Positions 25,017-33,873 of a DNA stretch of 64,000 nt are shown piece after piece. The translations under genes were made by a program, and so were the position numbers. Origin of the DNA: Streptomyces sp. YIM 121038. GTDB taxonomy: Bacteria > Actinomycetota > Actinomycetes > Streptomycetales > Streptomycetaceae. The stretch covers positions 3,720,001 through 3,784,000 of the forward strand of contig NZ_CP030771.1 of assembly GCF_006088715.1 (NCBI RefSeq). Direction: 5' to 3'. The notes beneath the pieces were generated by a model. It was given only the letters and a program-made list of their open reading frames with translations, was not told the DNA's origin and made no database searches. Each line of letters starts with the position of its first letter. Positions within the stretch are counted from its first letter, which is position 1.

Positions 25017-26461
25017 TGCCCGATGCGAACCTGCGGTTTCCCCCCGGCTTCCTGTGGGGTGCCGCGACCGCCGCGTACCAGATCGAAGGGGCCGCGCGGG
25101 AGGACGGCAGGACCCCGTCGATCTGGGACGCCTTCAGCCATACGCCGGGCAAGGTGCTCGGCGGGGACACCGGGGACGTCGCCTGCGACCACTACCACCG
25201 GTGGCGCGAGGACGTGCGGCTCCTGGCGGACCTCGGGCTCAAGGCCTATCGCTTCTCGGTGTCCTGGCCCCGGGTGCAGCCCACCGGGCGCGGGCCCGCC
25301 GCGCGGCGCGGCCTCGACTTCTACCGCGCGCTGGTCGACGAGCTGCTCGCGCACGGCATCACGCCGATGGTCACGCTCTACCACTGGGACCTGCCCCAGG
25401 AGCTCGAATCGGGGCTGCCCGGCGGGGGCCCGGCGGGCGGCGGCTGGCCGGAGCGGGACACCGCCGAGCGCTTCGCGGAGTACGCCGGGATCGTCGCCGG
25501 GGCGCTCGGTGACCGCGTGGAGCTGTGGACGACCCTCAACGAGCCCTGGTGCAGCGCCTTCCTGGGCTACGGCTCGGGGGTGCACGCCCCCGGGCGCACC
25601 GACCCCGCGGCCGCCCTGCGCGCGGCCCACCACCTCAACCTCGCGCACGGTCTCGGTGCCCGGGCGCTGCGCGCGGCCCTGCCCGCGCGGGCCCGGATCG
25701 GGGTGAGCCTCAATCCGAGCGCGGTGCGCCCGCTCACCTCCTCGCCCGCCGATCTGGACGCGCGGCGCCGGATCGACGCGCTCGCCAACCGGGTCTTCAC
25801 CGGGCCGATGCTGCGCGGCGCGTACGACGACGATCTGCTCGCGGACACCGCGCGGGTCACGGACTGGGCCTTCGTGCGCGACGGCGACCTGGACGTCACG
25901 CGGCAGCCGCTGGACTTCCTCGGCATCAACTACTACTCCCCCGCCGTCGTGTCGGCCGCCTCGCCCTCCGGTGCCCCGCGCCACGACGGGCACGGGGGCG
26001 GCGACCACTCCCCCTGGCCGGGCGCGGACTCCCTGGTCTCCTTCCACCGCGCGCCCGGCGAACTCACCGCCATGGACTGGCCGGTGGATCCCACGGGACT
26101 GAAGGACCTCCTCCTCGAATACACCGCTCAGGCCCCCGGGGTTCCGCTCTATGTGACGGAGAACGGCGCCGCCTACGACGACAAGCCCGAGGGCGGCGCC
26201 GTCCACGACCCCGACCGGGTGCGCTACCTGCACGGACACCTGTCCGCCGTACACGCGGCGATCCGGGAGGGCGCCGACGTCCGGGGCTACTTCCTGTGGT
26301 CGCTCATGGACAACTTCGAGTGGGCGTACGGCTACAGCAAGCGCTTCGGCGCGGTGTACGTCGACTACGAGACGCAGCGGCGCACGCCCAAGTCGAGCGC
26401 CCGCTGGTACGCGAAGGTCGCGGCGAGCGGTGAGCTGCCGCGGGCCGTGGCCGAGGGGTGA
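25016..26461 (+). CDS. bglC: Beta-glucosidase BglC (GH1)
   Basis: A 481-residue GH1 enzyme hydrolysing imported cellobiose and cello-oligosaccharides to glucose in the cytoplasm; no signal peptide. The N-terminal signature is [20 protein letters not shown]. The acid/base glutamate lies in TTLNEPWC (near residue 178) and the nucleophile in [11 protein letters not shown] (near residue 384). [20 protein letters not shown] closes the sugar pocket. A Gly-rich loop ([10 protein letters not shown], near 141) is slightly longer than I expect. It ends the cebEFG-bglC operon and is followed by a hairpin. Confidence 0.96.
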   Translation: MPDANLRFPPGFLWGAATAAYQIEGAAREDGRTPSIWDAFSHTPGKVLGGDTGDVACDHYHRWREDVRLLADLGLKAYRFSVSWPRVQPTGRGPAARRGLDFYRALVDELLAHGITPMVTLYHWDLPQELESGLPGGGPAGGGWPERDTAERFAEYAGIVAGALGDRVELWTTLNEPWCSAFLGYGSGVHAPGRTDPAAALRAAHHLNLAHGLGARALRAALPARARIGVSLNPSAVRPLTSSPADLDARRRIDALANRVFTGPMLRGAYDDDLLADTARVTDWAFVRDGDLDVTRQPLDFLGINYYSPAVVSAASPSGAPRHDGHGGGDHSPWPGADSLVSFHRAPGELTAMDWPVDPTGLKDLLLEYTAQAPGVPLYVTENGAAYDDKPEGGAVHDPDRVRYLHGHLSAVHAAIREGADVRGYFLWSLMDNFEWAYGYSKRFGAVYVDYETQRRTPKSSARWYAKVAASGELPRAVAEG

Positions 26462-26467
26462 ACGGAT

Positions 26468-26503
26468 GCGTGCCCCGGCCGGAGGGGGGTGGCCGGGGCA
26501 CGC
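26468..26503. terminator. Terminator after bglC
   Basis: GCGTGCCCCGGCC and GGCCGGGGCACGC form a perfect 13-bp stem around a 10-base loop between convergent genes. Confidence 0.88.
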
Positions 26504-26603
26504 GTTCCCGTGGGGGGATCCGTGCAGCACGTTAGCCCTGCTCCGGGGCGCCGAAGCAGCCCTTATGCCGGACTTAAGGAAGGCATCGGGGGTGGTTAAG
26601 CCC

Positions 26604-26638
26604 GCGGCAACCAGCGGCAACCAGCGGCAACCAGCGGA
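26604..26638. repeat. 10-bp tandem repeat CGGCAACCAG
   Basis: The unit CGGCAACCAG occurs three times in direct succession with a partial fourth copy, immediately beyond the stop codon of the histidine kinase gene. Confidence 0.9.
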
Positions 26639-26641
26639 GGC

Positions 26642-28039
26642 CTAACGTGCCGGGGCACGGCGTCGACGCCGCCTCTCCCCCGGCCGGACGGCCGCCCGCT
26701 GGAGCCAGAGCCGCACCTCCGTGCCGCCGAGGACCGAGCGGCCGATCCGTACGTCGCCGCCGGTCGACTCGGCCAGGCGGCGCGCGATGTCGAGGCCGAG
26801 CCCCGTCGACCCGATCGCGCCGTCCGGGCCCTGGGTGCCGCTCGGCCCGCCCGTGCCGCCGGAGCCGCCGCGGGCGAGGGCGGCCTGGGGGTCGGTGATG
26901 CCGTCGCCCGCGTCGGAGACGAGCACGATCACCGCGTCCTCGCCGCTGTGCACGTCCACGGCGAACGCCGCGCCCTCCCGGGTGTGCCGGAAGACGTTGC
27001 CGAGCAGCGCGTCGAGCGCGGCGACCAGATCGGCCCGCGCCACCGGTATCCACACGGGCCGCTCCACGCCCGCGACGCGCGCCTCGCGCCCCTCGTCCTC
27101 GGCGAGCGCCGACCAGAACTCCATGCGCTCGCGGATCACTTCGGCGGCGTCGCAGCCCGCGCCGGTGCCGCCGGCGGCCGTGCGCGGCTTGGCCTCGCGG
27201 GCGGTGCGGATGATCGTGTCGACCTCGCGCTCCAGCTTCTCCACGGCGACGCGGGTCTGTTCGGCGGCGGGCCCGTCGCCGAGGGAGGCCGCGTTGAGCC
27301 GCAGCACGGTCAGCGGGGTGCGCAGGCGGTGCGACAGGTCGGCGGCCAGCTCCCGCTCGTTGGCGAGGAGGTGGACGACCTGGTCGGCCATCGAGTTGAA
27401 CGCCACGGCGGCCAGGCGCAGTTCGGTGGGCCCGTCCTCCGGCACCCGCGCGGTGAGCCTGCCCTCGCCCAGGTCGCGGGCGGCGCCGACCAGGCGTCTC
27501 GCGGGCCGGACCATGCGGACGCCGAGCCGGTCCGCGACGGCCACCGAGCCGATGACGAGACCGACCCCGACGCCCGCGAGCACCAGCCAGGCCGTGGTCA
27601 CGCCCTTGCTGACCTCGCTCTCCGGCACGTGGATCTCGACCACGGCGATCCCTCCGGAGCCGATGGCGAAGGGCTGGAGCAGCGCGTAGCCACCGGGCAC
27701 GGCGACGGTCCTGGCCCGGCCCTGTGCGCGCGTCGCGGCGACGTCGTGGGGGTGGGCGCGGCGGTCGCCGATGGCCAGCGCGGGGTGCGTGCCGACGGCC
27801 GGGACGTGGACGGCCATGCGCCCCTCGCCGCCCGCCTCGGAGGTGGCGACGGCCCGGGTGAGCTCGGCGCGGTCGGTGGTGATGGACAGCGTGGGGCCCA
27901 TGCCGGCGGCGTGCCGTTCGGCGGCGGAGAAGGCGCGGTCGCGGGCCATCTCCTGGATGACGAGGCCCAGCGGGACGGCGAAGGCGGCCGCGACCATCGT
28001 CGTGACGGCCAGGCACACCTTCACCAGGGCCCACCTCAT
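26642..28039 (-). CDS. Membrane sensor histidine kinase
   Basis: A 465-residue kinase. A first membrane segment (LAVTTMVAAAFAVPLGLVI), an extracytoplasmic domain of about 115 residues and a second segment (WLVLAGVGVGLVIGSVAVA) precede a HAMP domain. The phospho-acceptor box is ADLSHRLRTPLTVLRLNAAS; ATP-binding boxes are ALLGNVFRHTREG, VSDAGDGI and GSTGLGLDIARRLA. The regulator gene lies 34 bases upstream on the same strand and should be its partner. The signal sensed is unknown. Confidence 0.93.
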   Translation of the reverse strand: MRWALVKVCLAVTTMVAAAFAVPLGLVIQEMARDRAFSAAERHAAGMGPTLSITTDRAELTRAVATSEAGGEGRMAVHVPAVGTHPALAIGDRRAHPHDVAATRAQGRARTVAVPGGYALLQPFAIGSGGIAVVEIHVPESEVSKGVTTAWLVLAGVGVGLVIGSVAVADRLGVRMVRPARRLVGAARDLGEGRLTARVPEDGPTELRLAAVAFNSMADQVVHLLANERELAADLSHRLRTPLTVLRLNAASLGDGPAAEQTRVAVEKLEREVDTIIRTAREAKPRTAAGGTGAGCDAAEVIRERMEFWSALAEDEGREARVAGVERPVWIPVARADLVAALDALLGNVFRHTREGAAFAVDVHSGEDAVIVLVSDAGDGITDPQAALARGGSGGTGGPSGTQGPDGAIGSTGLGLDIARRLAESTGGDVRIGRSVLGGTEVRLWLQRAAVRPGERRRRRRAPAR

Positions 28040-28073
28040 GGCGCGGGCTCCCCGGGGGCGCCGCCCGCCGCCG

Positions 28074-28760
28074 TCACAGCGGCGGCTCCAGTTTCACCCC
28101 GACGCCCCGCAGGGTGTGCAGATAGCGGGGGCGCGCGGCGGTCTCGCCCAGCTTCCGGCGCAGCCAGGAGAGGTGGACGTCGATGGTCTGGTCGTCGCCG
28201 TAGCTCTGCTGCCAGACCTCGGCGAGGAGTTCCCTGCGCGCCACGACGACGCCGGGCCGCCCGGCGAGAAACGTGAGCAGGTCGAACTCGCGCCGGGTCA
28301 GGTCGAGCGGCGCGCCGTCCAGCTGTGCCCGGCGGCGCAGCGGGTCGATGGCGAGGCCGCCGACGCGCAGCACCCGGCTCGCCGGTGACGCCCCCGAGCC
28401 GCGGGCGCGGCGCAGCACGGCGGTCATGCGCGCGGACAGGTGCTCGACGGAGAAGGGCTTGGTCAGATAGTCGTCGGCGCCGTCGTTGAGGAGCCGGACG
28501 ATCTCCGCCTCGTCGTCGCGCGCGGTCGCCACGATCACGGGTACGTCGGTGACGCCGCGCAGCATCTTGAGCGCCTCGGCGCCGTCGAGGTCGGGCAGGC
28601 CGAGGTCGAGGATCACCACGTCGAACCGGAAGTGGGCGACCTCCCGCAGGGCCTCCAGGGCGGTGCCGACGCTCCGTACGGTGTGGGAGGCGTCGGACAG
28701 ATACCGGATGAGGGCCGAGCGGACGAACTGGTCGTCCTCGACGACGAGCACACGAGCCAT
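28074..28760 (-). CDS. OmpR-family response regulator
   Basis: A 228-residue regulator starting MARVLVVEDD; an ATG nine bases upstream is an alternative. The receiver domain has the acidic pair in VEDDQ, the phosphorylated Asp52 in VILDLGLPD and the conserved lysine in YLTKPFS. The winged helix ends with VDVHLSWLRRKLGE-type sequence and LHTLRGVGVKLEPPL. It is transcribed ahead of its kinase. Confidence 0.94.
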   Translation of the reverse strand: MARVLVVEDDQFVRSALIRYLSDASHTVRSVGTALEALREVAHFRFDVVILDLGLPDLDGAEALKMLRGVTDVPVIVATARDDEAEIVRLLNDGADDYLTKPFSVEHLSARMTAVLRRARGSGASPASRVLRVGGLAIDPLRRRAQLDGAPLDLTRREFDLLTFLAGRPGVVVARRELLAEVWQQSYGDDQTIDVHLSWLRRKLGETAARPRYLHTLRGVGVKLEPPL

Positions 28761-28891
28761 GGGCGGCACCGTACGCCATGCGGACGGTGCCGGTGCCCCG
28801 TGGGACTTTTGGCCCGGACATGGGCGTCATGTCCCTTACGGGGCGCGGGAGATGTGGCCACCGGGGTGGTGGTGGGGCACCATGGCGCGCT

Positions 28892-29416
28892 ATGCGCAGA
28901 GCTCTCCTGCACGCCGGCGCGTGGTCGCTCGCCACGGGTGTGGCGGTCACCCTGTCGTGGTGGGGCGTGCACACCGTGATGGCGGGCACGGCCTACGATC
29001 CGCCGCGCGCGCTGCCGCTCGCGGCGGAGCACCCGGAGCGCACGGTGTCGTCGTCCACGCACCGGCCCGAGCCGGAGCCCGGCGCGCGGTCGTCGGGGCC
29101 CGCGCGGCCCCCGGCCGCCCCCGAGCCGTCGCGCGAGCCGCCCGCGGCGCGCGCTCCTGCTCCCCGGACGTCCCCTCCCGCCGGACCCGCGGCCGGCCGG
29201 GTGAAGACCTACCCCACCGAAGGCGGCCGGGTCGTGTTCGACCTCGGCGGGGACACCGCCACGCTGGTCTCCGCGTCGCCCGCGACGGGCTGGTCGATGC
29301 GGGTGTGGAAGGCCCCGGCGTGGATCCGGGTGGAGTTCACGTCGGGCGCGGACCGCGTCTCGGTGTTCTGCACCTGGCACGACCACGCGCCACGGGTCGA
29401 CGTCACCACGTACTGA
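28892..29416 (+). CDS. Membrane-anchored or secreted hypothetical protein
   Basis: A 174-residue protein with one N-terminal hydrophobic segment (LLHAGAWSLATGVAVTLSWW), a Pro/Ala/Arg/Ser-rich stalk of about 75 residues, and a compact C-terminal domain of about 70 residues (RVVFDLGGDTATLVSASPAT to the end) with one cysteine. The hydrophobic segment may be an uncleaved anchor. It is divergent from the two-component pair, so it may be its target. Function not recognised. Confidence 0.72.
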   Translation: MRRALLHAGAWSLATGVAVTLSWWGVHTVMAGTAYDPPRALPLAAEHPERTVSSSTHRPEPEPGARSSGPARPPAAPEPSREPPAARAPAPRTSPPAGPAAGRVKTYPTEGGRVVFDLGGDTATLVSASPATGWSMRVWKAPAWIRVEFTSGADRVSVFCTWHDHAPRVDVTTY

Positions 29417-29464
29417 GCCGCGGCCCCACGGCTCAGCGGCCCCACCACTCAGCGACTCAGCGAC

Positions 29465-30328
29465 TCAGCGGAAGACGGAGGGCGGCGGCGCGGGCGAGGC
29501 CACCGCGCTCGCGTCGGTGACGGCGGCCGCCCCGCCGCCGAAGTCGAGGAGGGCGCGCCCGTGTTCGACGCGCGCCGGGTGCGGGTCGCTCGCGCTGCGC
29601 CGGGTGAGTTCGGCGAGGGGCAGGGGGCGCGCGGAGGCGAGGAGCACGGCGTTGCCGAAGCGCTTGCCGCGCAGCACGGCGGGGTCGGCGACGAGCGCGA
29701 GCTCGGGGAAGACGGCGGCGGCGGTGGCGAGTTGGCCGCGCAGATAGCCGAGCGGCGGGCCGTCGGCGAGGTTGGCGGCGTAGTGCCCTTCGGGCTTCAG
29801 GACGCGGCGCACGTCGCCGAGGAACTCCACGGACGTCAGGTGCGCGGGGGTGCGGGCGCCGCTGAACACGTCGGCGATCACCAGGTCCGCCCAGCCGTCC
29901 GGCACCTTGGCGAGTCCCTCGCGGGCGTCGGCTCCGCGCACGCGCACGCGTGCCTGCGGGTCGAGCGGCAGCACGCGGCGCACCAGGCTCACGAGGGCGG
30001 TGTCGCGCTCGACGACCTGCTGGGTGGAGCGGGGGCGGGTCGCGGCGACGTAGCGGGCGAGGGTGAAGGCGCCGCCGCCGAGGTGCAGCACGTGCAGGGG
30101 GGTGCCGGGCGGGGCGGCGAGGTCGGCGATGTGGCCGAGCCTGCGCTGGTACTCGAAGTCGAGGTGGGCGGGGTCGTCGAGGTCGACGTGGGACTGGGGT
30201 GCGCCGTCGATGACGAGGGTCCAGGCGTGGGGGCGGTCGCGGTCGGGCAGCAGTTCGGCGAGGCCGCCGTCGACCTCTTCGACCACCGCTTCCCGCGCCG
30301 CGTCGCGGCTCCGCCTGTTCCTTGCCAT
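29465..30328 (-). CDS. Spermidine-synthase-like SAM-dependent protein
   Basis: A 287-residue Rossmann-fold protein of the spermidine synthase/SpeE superfamily, without membrane part. ATG 30328 starts MARNRRSRDAAREAVVEEVD. The SAM-type glycine motif is VLHLGGGAFTLARYVAATRP, followed by the acidic strand end in QQVVERD; DLVIADVFSGARTPAHLTS is the catalytic-site region. Whether it makes polyamines is open: many actinobacterial members act on other substrates. The dispersed repeat lies just upstream of it. Confidence 0.85.
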   Translation of the reverse strand: MARNRRSRDAAREAVVEEVDGGLAELLPDRDRPHAWTLVIDGAPQSHVDLDDPAHLDFEYQRRLGHIADLAAPPGTPLHVLHLGGGAFTLARYVAATRPRSTQQVVERDTALVSLVRRVLPLDPQARVRVRGADAREGLAKVPDGWADLVIADVFSGARTPAHLTSVEFLGDVRRVLKPEGHYAANLADGPPLGYLRGQLATAAAVFPELALVADPAVLRGKRFGNAVLLASARPLPLAELTRRSASDPHPARVEHGRALLDFGGGAAAVTDASAVASPAPPPSVFR

Positions 30329-30370
30329 CGGGCCATTATCGCCGGGGCCGCGGTGTGCCGCTCGCGCGGT

Positions 30371-30600
30371 GCGCCCCAGGCCCACCCCTCCCCGAACCGG
30401 GGGCTGGCCGCCCCCGGGCCCCGGCCCTTATCGGCGCTCCGCGCCTCGTCCTCAAACGCCGGACGGGCTGAATGGTGCCGCTGCGCGCCGCATCTCGCCT
30501 GCGGGCCGGGACTGGTCCGCGGTCCGCGGACGAGATGCGGCCCGCACCGGAGACTTTCAGCCCGTCCGGCGTTTGAGGACGAGGCCGAAGGCCGATCAAC
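30371..30600. repeat. Dispersed GC-rich inverted-repeat element, full copy
   Basis: The left arm (30371-30473) contains GCGCCTCGTCCTCAAACGCC and GGACGGGCTGAA; the right arm (30554-30597) is its inverse, TTTCAGCCCGTCCGGCGTTT and GAGGACGAGGCC. A second inverted pair, GCCGCATCTCG/CGAGATGCGGC, lies between them. It fills the interval between two leftward genes and could fold into a long hairpin. Confidence 0.88.
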
Positions 30601-30621
30601 GGCTGGCCACCCCGGCAGGGC

Positions 30622-31212
30622 TCAGCGGCAGTTGTCCGCCGCCTCGATGATGCGTTGGGCCTCGCCGAGGGCGGCGCGGAGGGCCGCGGGGTCCGTCACC
30701 GGCTCCGTCGGGCGGGGCGGTACCAGCCAGCCCGTGCCGGCGACCGGGGGCGGGGGCGTCGGGTCCCGGACGTCGGTGCCGGGCCCGGCGAAGGTCTGCG
30801 TACAGGCGCTGCCCGGCAGGTCCCACGCGGCGGCCGTGCCGGGCGGCACCAGGAAGCCGAGGGTGTCGCAGCCGCCGTCGTGCAGGACGGGCCCCACGGC
30901 CTCGTCCCCGGCGCCCCGGCGCAGGATGTCGACGGCTTCGAGGCCCTGTCGCGCGGGCACGGTCACCAGGTCGCAGTGCTCGTGACCGGGGTCGACGCCG
31001 TACGGAGCGTACGGGGCGTGGGGGTTGTACGGGGTGTGTGCGGTGTGTGCGGTGTGCGGGGCGGACGGGGCGTGACGTGCGTACGGCTCGTGGCCCCGGG
31101 GCCCGGGATGGGCGGGGCCGCACGGCTCGCCGCCGCCGGGTCCGGCACTGCGGTCCTGGCTCGGCCGGTGCCGCGCCGTGGTCAGTGAGCCCCCAGATTC
31201 GCTGTTCTCCAT
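30622..31212 (-). CDS. Streptomyces-type hypothetical protein
   Basis: A 196-residue protein; ATG 31212 follows GGAGG. The first 75 residues are disordered and include an HT/PY repeat (APHTAHTAHTPYNPHAPY). The conserved part runs from CDLVTVPARQGLEAVDILRR through LGFLVPPGTAAAWDLPGSAC to GTGWLVPPRP, which recalls proteins related to bifunctional primase/polymerase domains; no catalytic site is visible. It is divergent from an NsdA-like regulator gene. Function unknown. Confidence 0.72.
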   Translation of the reverse strand: MENSESGGSLTTARHRPSQDRSAGPGGGEPCGPAHPGPRGHEPYARHAPSAPHTAHTAHTPYNPHAPYAPYGVDPGHEHCDLVTVPARQGLEAVDILRRGAGDEAVGPVLHDGGCDTLGFLVPPGTAAAWDLPGSACTQTFAGPGTDVRDPTPPPPVAGTGWLVPPRPTEPVTDPAALRAALGEAQRIIEAADNCR

Positions 31213-31538
31213 GCCGACCTCCAACAAGGGAACCCCTCCTCGCCAGGGCGGAAGCCGCTTCGCTCCCTCTCCGCACTGGTTCAACGCGCCACCGCGTCAA
31301 CGGCTACGGCGCCACGCCGCCGCAAAGGATGGCAGTTCATGGCAGATCACGGATGAGATATCCGGTTTGTAGCCAAACTCCACGTCGTCTCGGGGTCACA
31401 GAGGGTACTTTCTTGCTCCGCCGGGACACGGCCGGACCACGGGGCAGCGCGGGGGCGGGACGCGCGGCGCGGGACTCCGGCGGTTCGTCGGCACGGTCCC
31501 CCCACGAGAGGGCCTCGGTCCCCACGAGAGGATCCGGC
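31213..31538. other. Intergenic region between divergent genes
   Basis: About 325 bases without a supported gene, AT-richer around 31330-31380. It should carry both promoters. CCCACGAGAGG occurs twice (31501 and 31521) as a short direct repeat close to the regulator start. Confidence 0.5.
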
Positions 31539-32960
31539 ATGGCGTCGTCTTCCACGGCCTCGTCCACCCCGCCGTCGCGGCCGAACCTCGCCTTCCGGCG
31601 GCTGCGCGGGCAGCGCTCACCGGGCGAGTTCGCGGCCCTGGTGCGGCGGGCCGCGCGCGAGATCGGCGAGCGGGTCAGCTGCGACGCGCGGTACGTCGGC
31701 CGCGTCGAGGCGGGCGAGATCCGCTGCCCCAACTACGCGTACGAACGGGTGTTCCTGCACATGTTCCCCGGCCGGACGCTGACGGACCTCGGCTTCGCAC
31801 CGCGCGCGGCGGTGCGCGGCCGGGGGGCGCGCACCGACTCCGACGCGCCCACGGCGCACGGCCCGGGCCGCGTCCCCGCCCCGGGCGGGCTCCGGCACCC
31901 CGAAGAGAACCACAGTGACGAGGAGAGCGACGTGCGGCGTCGCGCATTCATGGCCGGCGGCACCGCCACAGTGGCGGCCGCCTCCCTGACGGCCCTGCCC
32001 CTGAGCGGCACCGCCGGAGCCGCGGCGGGCGCGATCCCACGCCCCCGCACGGCGGGCGAGGCGGAGGTGCACGCGGTGGAGGAGGCGGTCCGCAGGATCC
32101 GGCTGCTCGACGACCGGCACGGCGCCGACGGCCTCTACCGGCGCGCCGCCGCCCCGCTGCGCACCGCCTACGCCCTGCTCGACGCGGGTACCGCACGCCC
32201 GGCCACGGCGGACCGGCTGTACACGGGCGCGGGCGAACTGGCCATCTCCGTGGGCTGGCTGGCGCACGACTCGGGCCGCTTCGACGACGCCCGCTCGCAC
32301 TACGCGGAGGCGCTCGCGACGGCCCGGATGTCCGGGGACCCCGCCCTGGAGGCCCACGCCTTCTGCAACACGGCGTTCCTCGCGCGCGACGCCGGACGCC
32401 CGCGCGAGGCGGTGCGGGCGGCACAGGCCGCGGCGCGCGCCGCCCGGCAGGTCGCCTCGCCCCGGCTCCTGTCCCTGATCGCGCTGCGCGAGGCGGGCGG
32501 CTGGGCGGGCCTCGGCGACCGCGCGGGCTGCGAGCGGGCCCTGTCGCAGGCGCACGCCCTGTTCGACCGGGGCCCCGGCCCGCAGGACCCGGAGTGGATG
32601 ACCTTCTACGGGCCCGCGGAGCTGGCGGGCCTGGAGGCCCAGTGCTGGTCGGCGCTCGGCCACTGGGAGCGCGCCTCGCGGCACGCGTACCGGGCGGCGG
32701 ACGTGGCGGCGGCGCAGACGCCCGAGTTCACCCGGAACATCGCCCTGTACACCGCCGAGCTCGCCGACGACCTGGCCCGCGCGGGCCGCCCGGACGAGGC
32801 GGCGGCGGCGGGCCTGCGGGTGCTCGCGCTGCTCGACGAGGTCCAGTCGTCCCGCATCCAGGGGATGCTCGCCACCACCGCGCGCCTGCTGCTCCCGCAC
32901 CGGCGCGCCTCAGGGGTGAACGGCTTCCTGGAGCACCACGCGTCCCGCGCGCGCGGGTGA
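31539..32960 (+). CDS. NsdA-like regulatory protein with TPR-type repeats
   Basis: A 473-residue protein. The N-terminus (residues 13-90: LAFRRLRGQRSPGEFAALVR, YVGRVEAGEIRCPNYAYERV) is an XRE-like segment typical of the NsdA family of Streptomyces negative developmental regulators. A twin-arginine-like stretch RRRAFMAGGTATVAAASLTA follows near residue 140, then helical repeats (GWLAHDSGRFDDARSHYAEA, FLARDAGRPREAVRAAQAAA) and the ending VQSSRIQGMLATTARLLLPH. Start ATG 31539; the frame is open upstream. It may repress development or antibiotic genes; the exact paralogue cannot be fixed. Confidence 0.85.
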   Translation: MASSSTASSTPPSRPNLAFRRLRGQRSPGEFAALVRRAAREIGERVSCDARYVGRVEAGEIRCPNYAYERVFLHMFPGRTLTDLGFAPRAAVRGRGARTDSDAPTAHGPGRVPAPGGLRHPEENHSDEESDVRRRAFMAGGTATVAAASLTALPLSGTAGAAAGAIPRPRTAGEAEVHAVEEAVRRIRLLDDRHGADGLYRRAAAPLRTAYALLDAGTARPATADRLYTGAGELAISVGWLAHDSGRFDDARSHYAEALATARMSGDPALEAHAFCNTAFLARDAGRPREAVRAAQAAARAARQVASPRLLSLIALREAGGWAGLGDRAGCERALSQAHALFDRGPGPQDPEWMTFYGPAELAGLEAQCWSALGHWERASRHAYRAADVAAAQTPEFTRNIALYTAELADDLARAGRPDEAAAAGLRVLALLDEVQSSRIQGMLATTARLLLPHRRASGVNGFLEHHASRARG

Positions 32961-32972
32961 CGGCCCGCCCGC

Positions 32973-33569
32973 TCAGCCGGCCAGGTGCCCGGTCTCGTTC
33001 CAGGACTCGATCGCGGGCTCCCCGTACGCCCAGCCGAGGACCGACAGGGACGTCGGGTTGAGGCGGATGCGGGAGGCGAAGGAGATGTCGTTGCCGAGCC
33101 AGCGGGCGCCGATGGCGCGCAGGATGTGGCCGTGGGCGAAGACGAGCACGTCCCGGTCGGCGCCGCGGGCCCAGTCGATCACCTCGTCGGCGCGCGCGGA
33201 GACCTGCGCCAGCGTCTCGCCGTCCGGCACGCCGTCGCGCCAGATGAACCAGCCGGGCCGGATCGCCTGGATGTCGGCCGGGGTCAGGCCGTCGTACGCG
33301 CCGTAGTCGAACTCCATCAGGGCGTCCCACTCCGCGGCCCGGTCGCCGAACCCGGCGATCTCGCACGTCTCCCGCGCGCGGGACAGCGGGCTGGTGCGGA
33401 CCTCGACACCGGGGAGGCCGTCGTAGGGCGCCCGGTGCAGCCGCTCGCCGAGCAGCTTGGCGCCGCGCCTGCCCTCGTCCAGGAGCGGGATGTCGGTCCT
33501 GCCGGTGTGCTTGCCGGACAGCGACCACTCGGTCTGTCCGTGCCGGGCCAGCAGGATGCGCGGTGCCAT
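32973..33569 (-). CDS. Histidine phosphatase family protein
   Basis: A 198-residue phosphoglycerate-mutase-like enzyme. The catalytic RHG motif is [12 protein letters not shown] near the N-terminus, with [15 protein letters not shown] supplying the second arginine, [11 protein letters not shown] the acid, and [18 protein letters not shown] the second histidine. ATG 33569 ([12 protein letters not shown]) follows GGGAAGG. It converges on the NsdA-like gene. Substrate unknown; broad-specificity phosphatase is the safest call. Confidence 0.92.
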   Translation of the reverse strand: MAPRILLARHGQTEWSLSGKHTGRTDIPLLDEGRRGAKLLGERLHRAPYDGLPGVEVRTSPLSRARETCEIAGFGDRAAEWDALMEFDYGAYDGLTPADIQAIRPGWFIWRDGVPDGETLAQVSARADEVIDWARGADRDVLVFAHGHILRAIGARWLGNDISFASRIRLNPTSLSVLGWAYGEPAIESWNETGHLAG

Positions 33570-33660
33570 GAGGAGCCTTCCCAAGGAGATGCGAGGAGGA
33601 GCGGGGGGCAGCGGGCAGCAGTGAGGCGAACCGATATGTCAGAAATCGACTGGGACAAAA

Positions 33661-33680
33661 GCGGACAAGTGATTGTCCGC
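33661..33680. promoter_or_regulatory. Perfect inverted repeat GCGGACAA/TTGTCCGC
   Basis: GCGGACAA, GTGA, TTGTCCGC lies in the 304-base AT-richer gap between the phosphatase and PAP2 genes. It may be an operator for the PAP2 gene or a short hairpin. Nothing else is recognised in this gap. Confidence 0.55.
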
Positions 33681-33873
33681 TCCCTCATGCGCCCTTCTGT
33701 TTCCTTCCATCATCACTCACGCGCGCGATGAGCAACCCGCGCGCCGATCTCTGCGTCTATGACCACCAGGGGGATGGCTCGTCGGCCTTCGCGTACGCCG
33801 TAAAGTGACCCAGCGGCCGTACGCCGTGAGAACTGAGCGAGAACAGCGCGAACTGAGATGGGGGACCCACCGG

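Noticed and set aside
22916..26620. A 1234-codon leftward open frame across cebEFG-bglC
   Set aside because: It is antisense to four well-supported genes and its composition is the Arg/Gly/His/Asp-rich pattern produced by high GC at third positions. Similar long shadows at 36995-39967 and 47770-50859 were dropped for the same reason.
33636..33731. A 31-codon frame starting [10 protein letters not shown] between phosphatase and PAP2 genes
   Set aside because: Too short, without a clear ribosome site, and it contains the inverted repeat at 33661, which is better read as a regulatory element.
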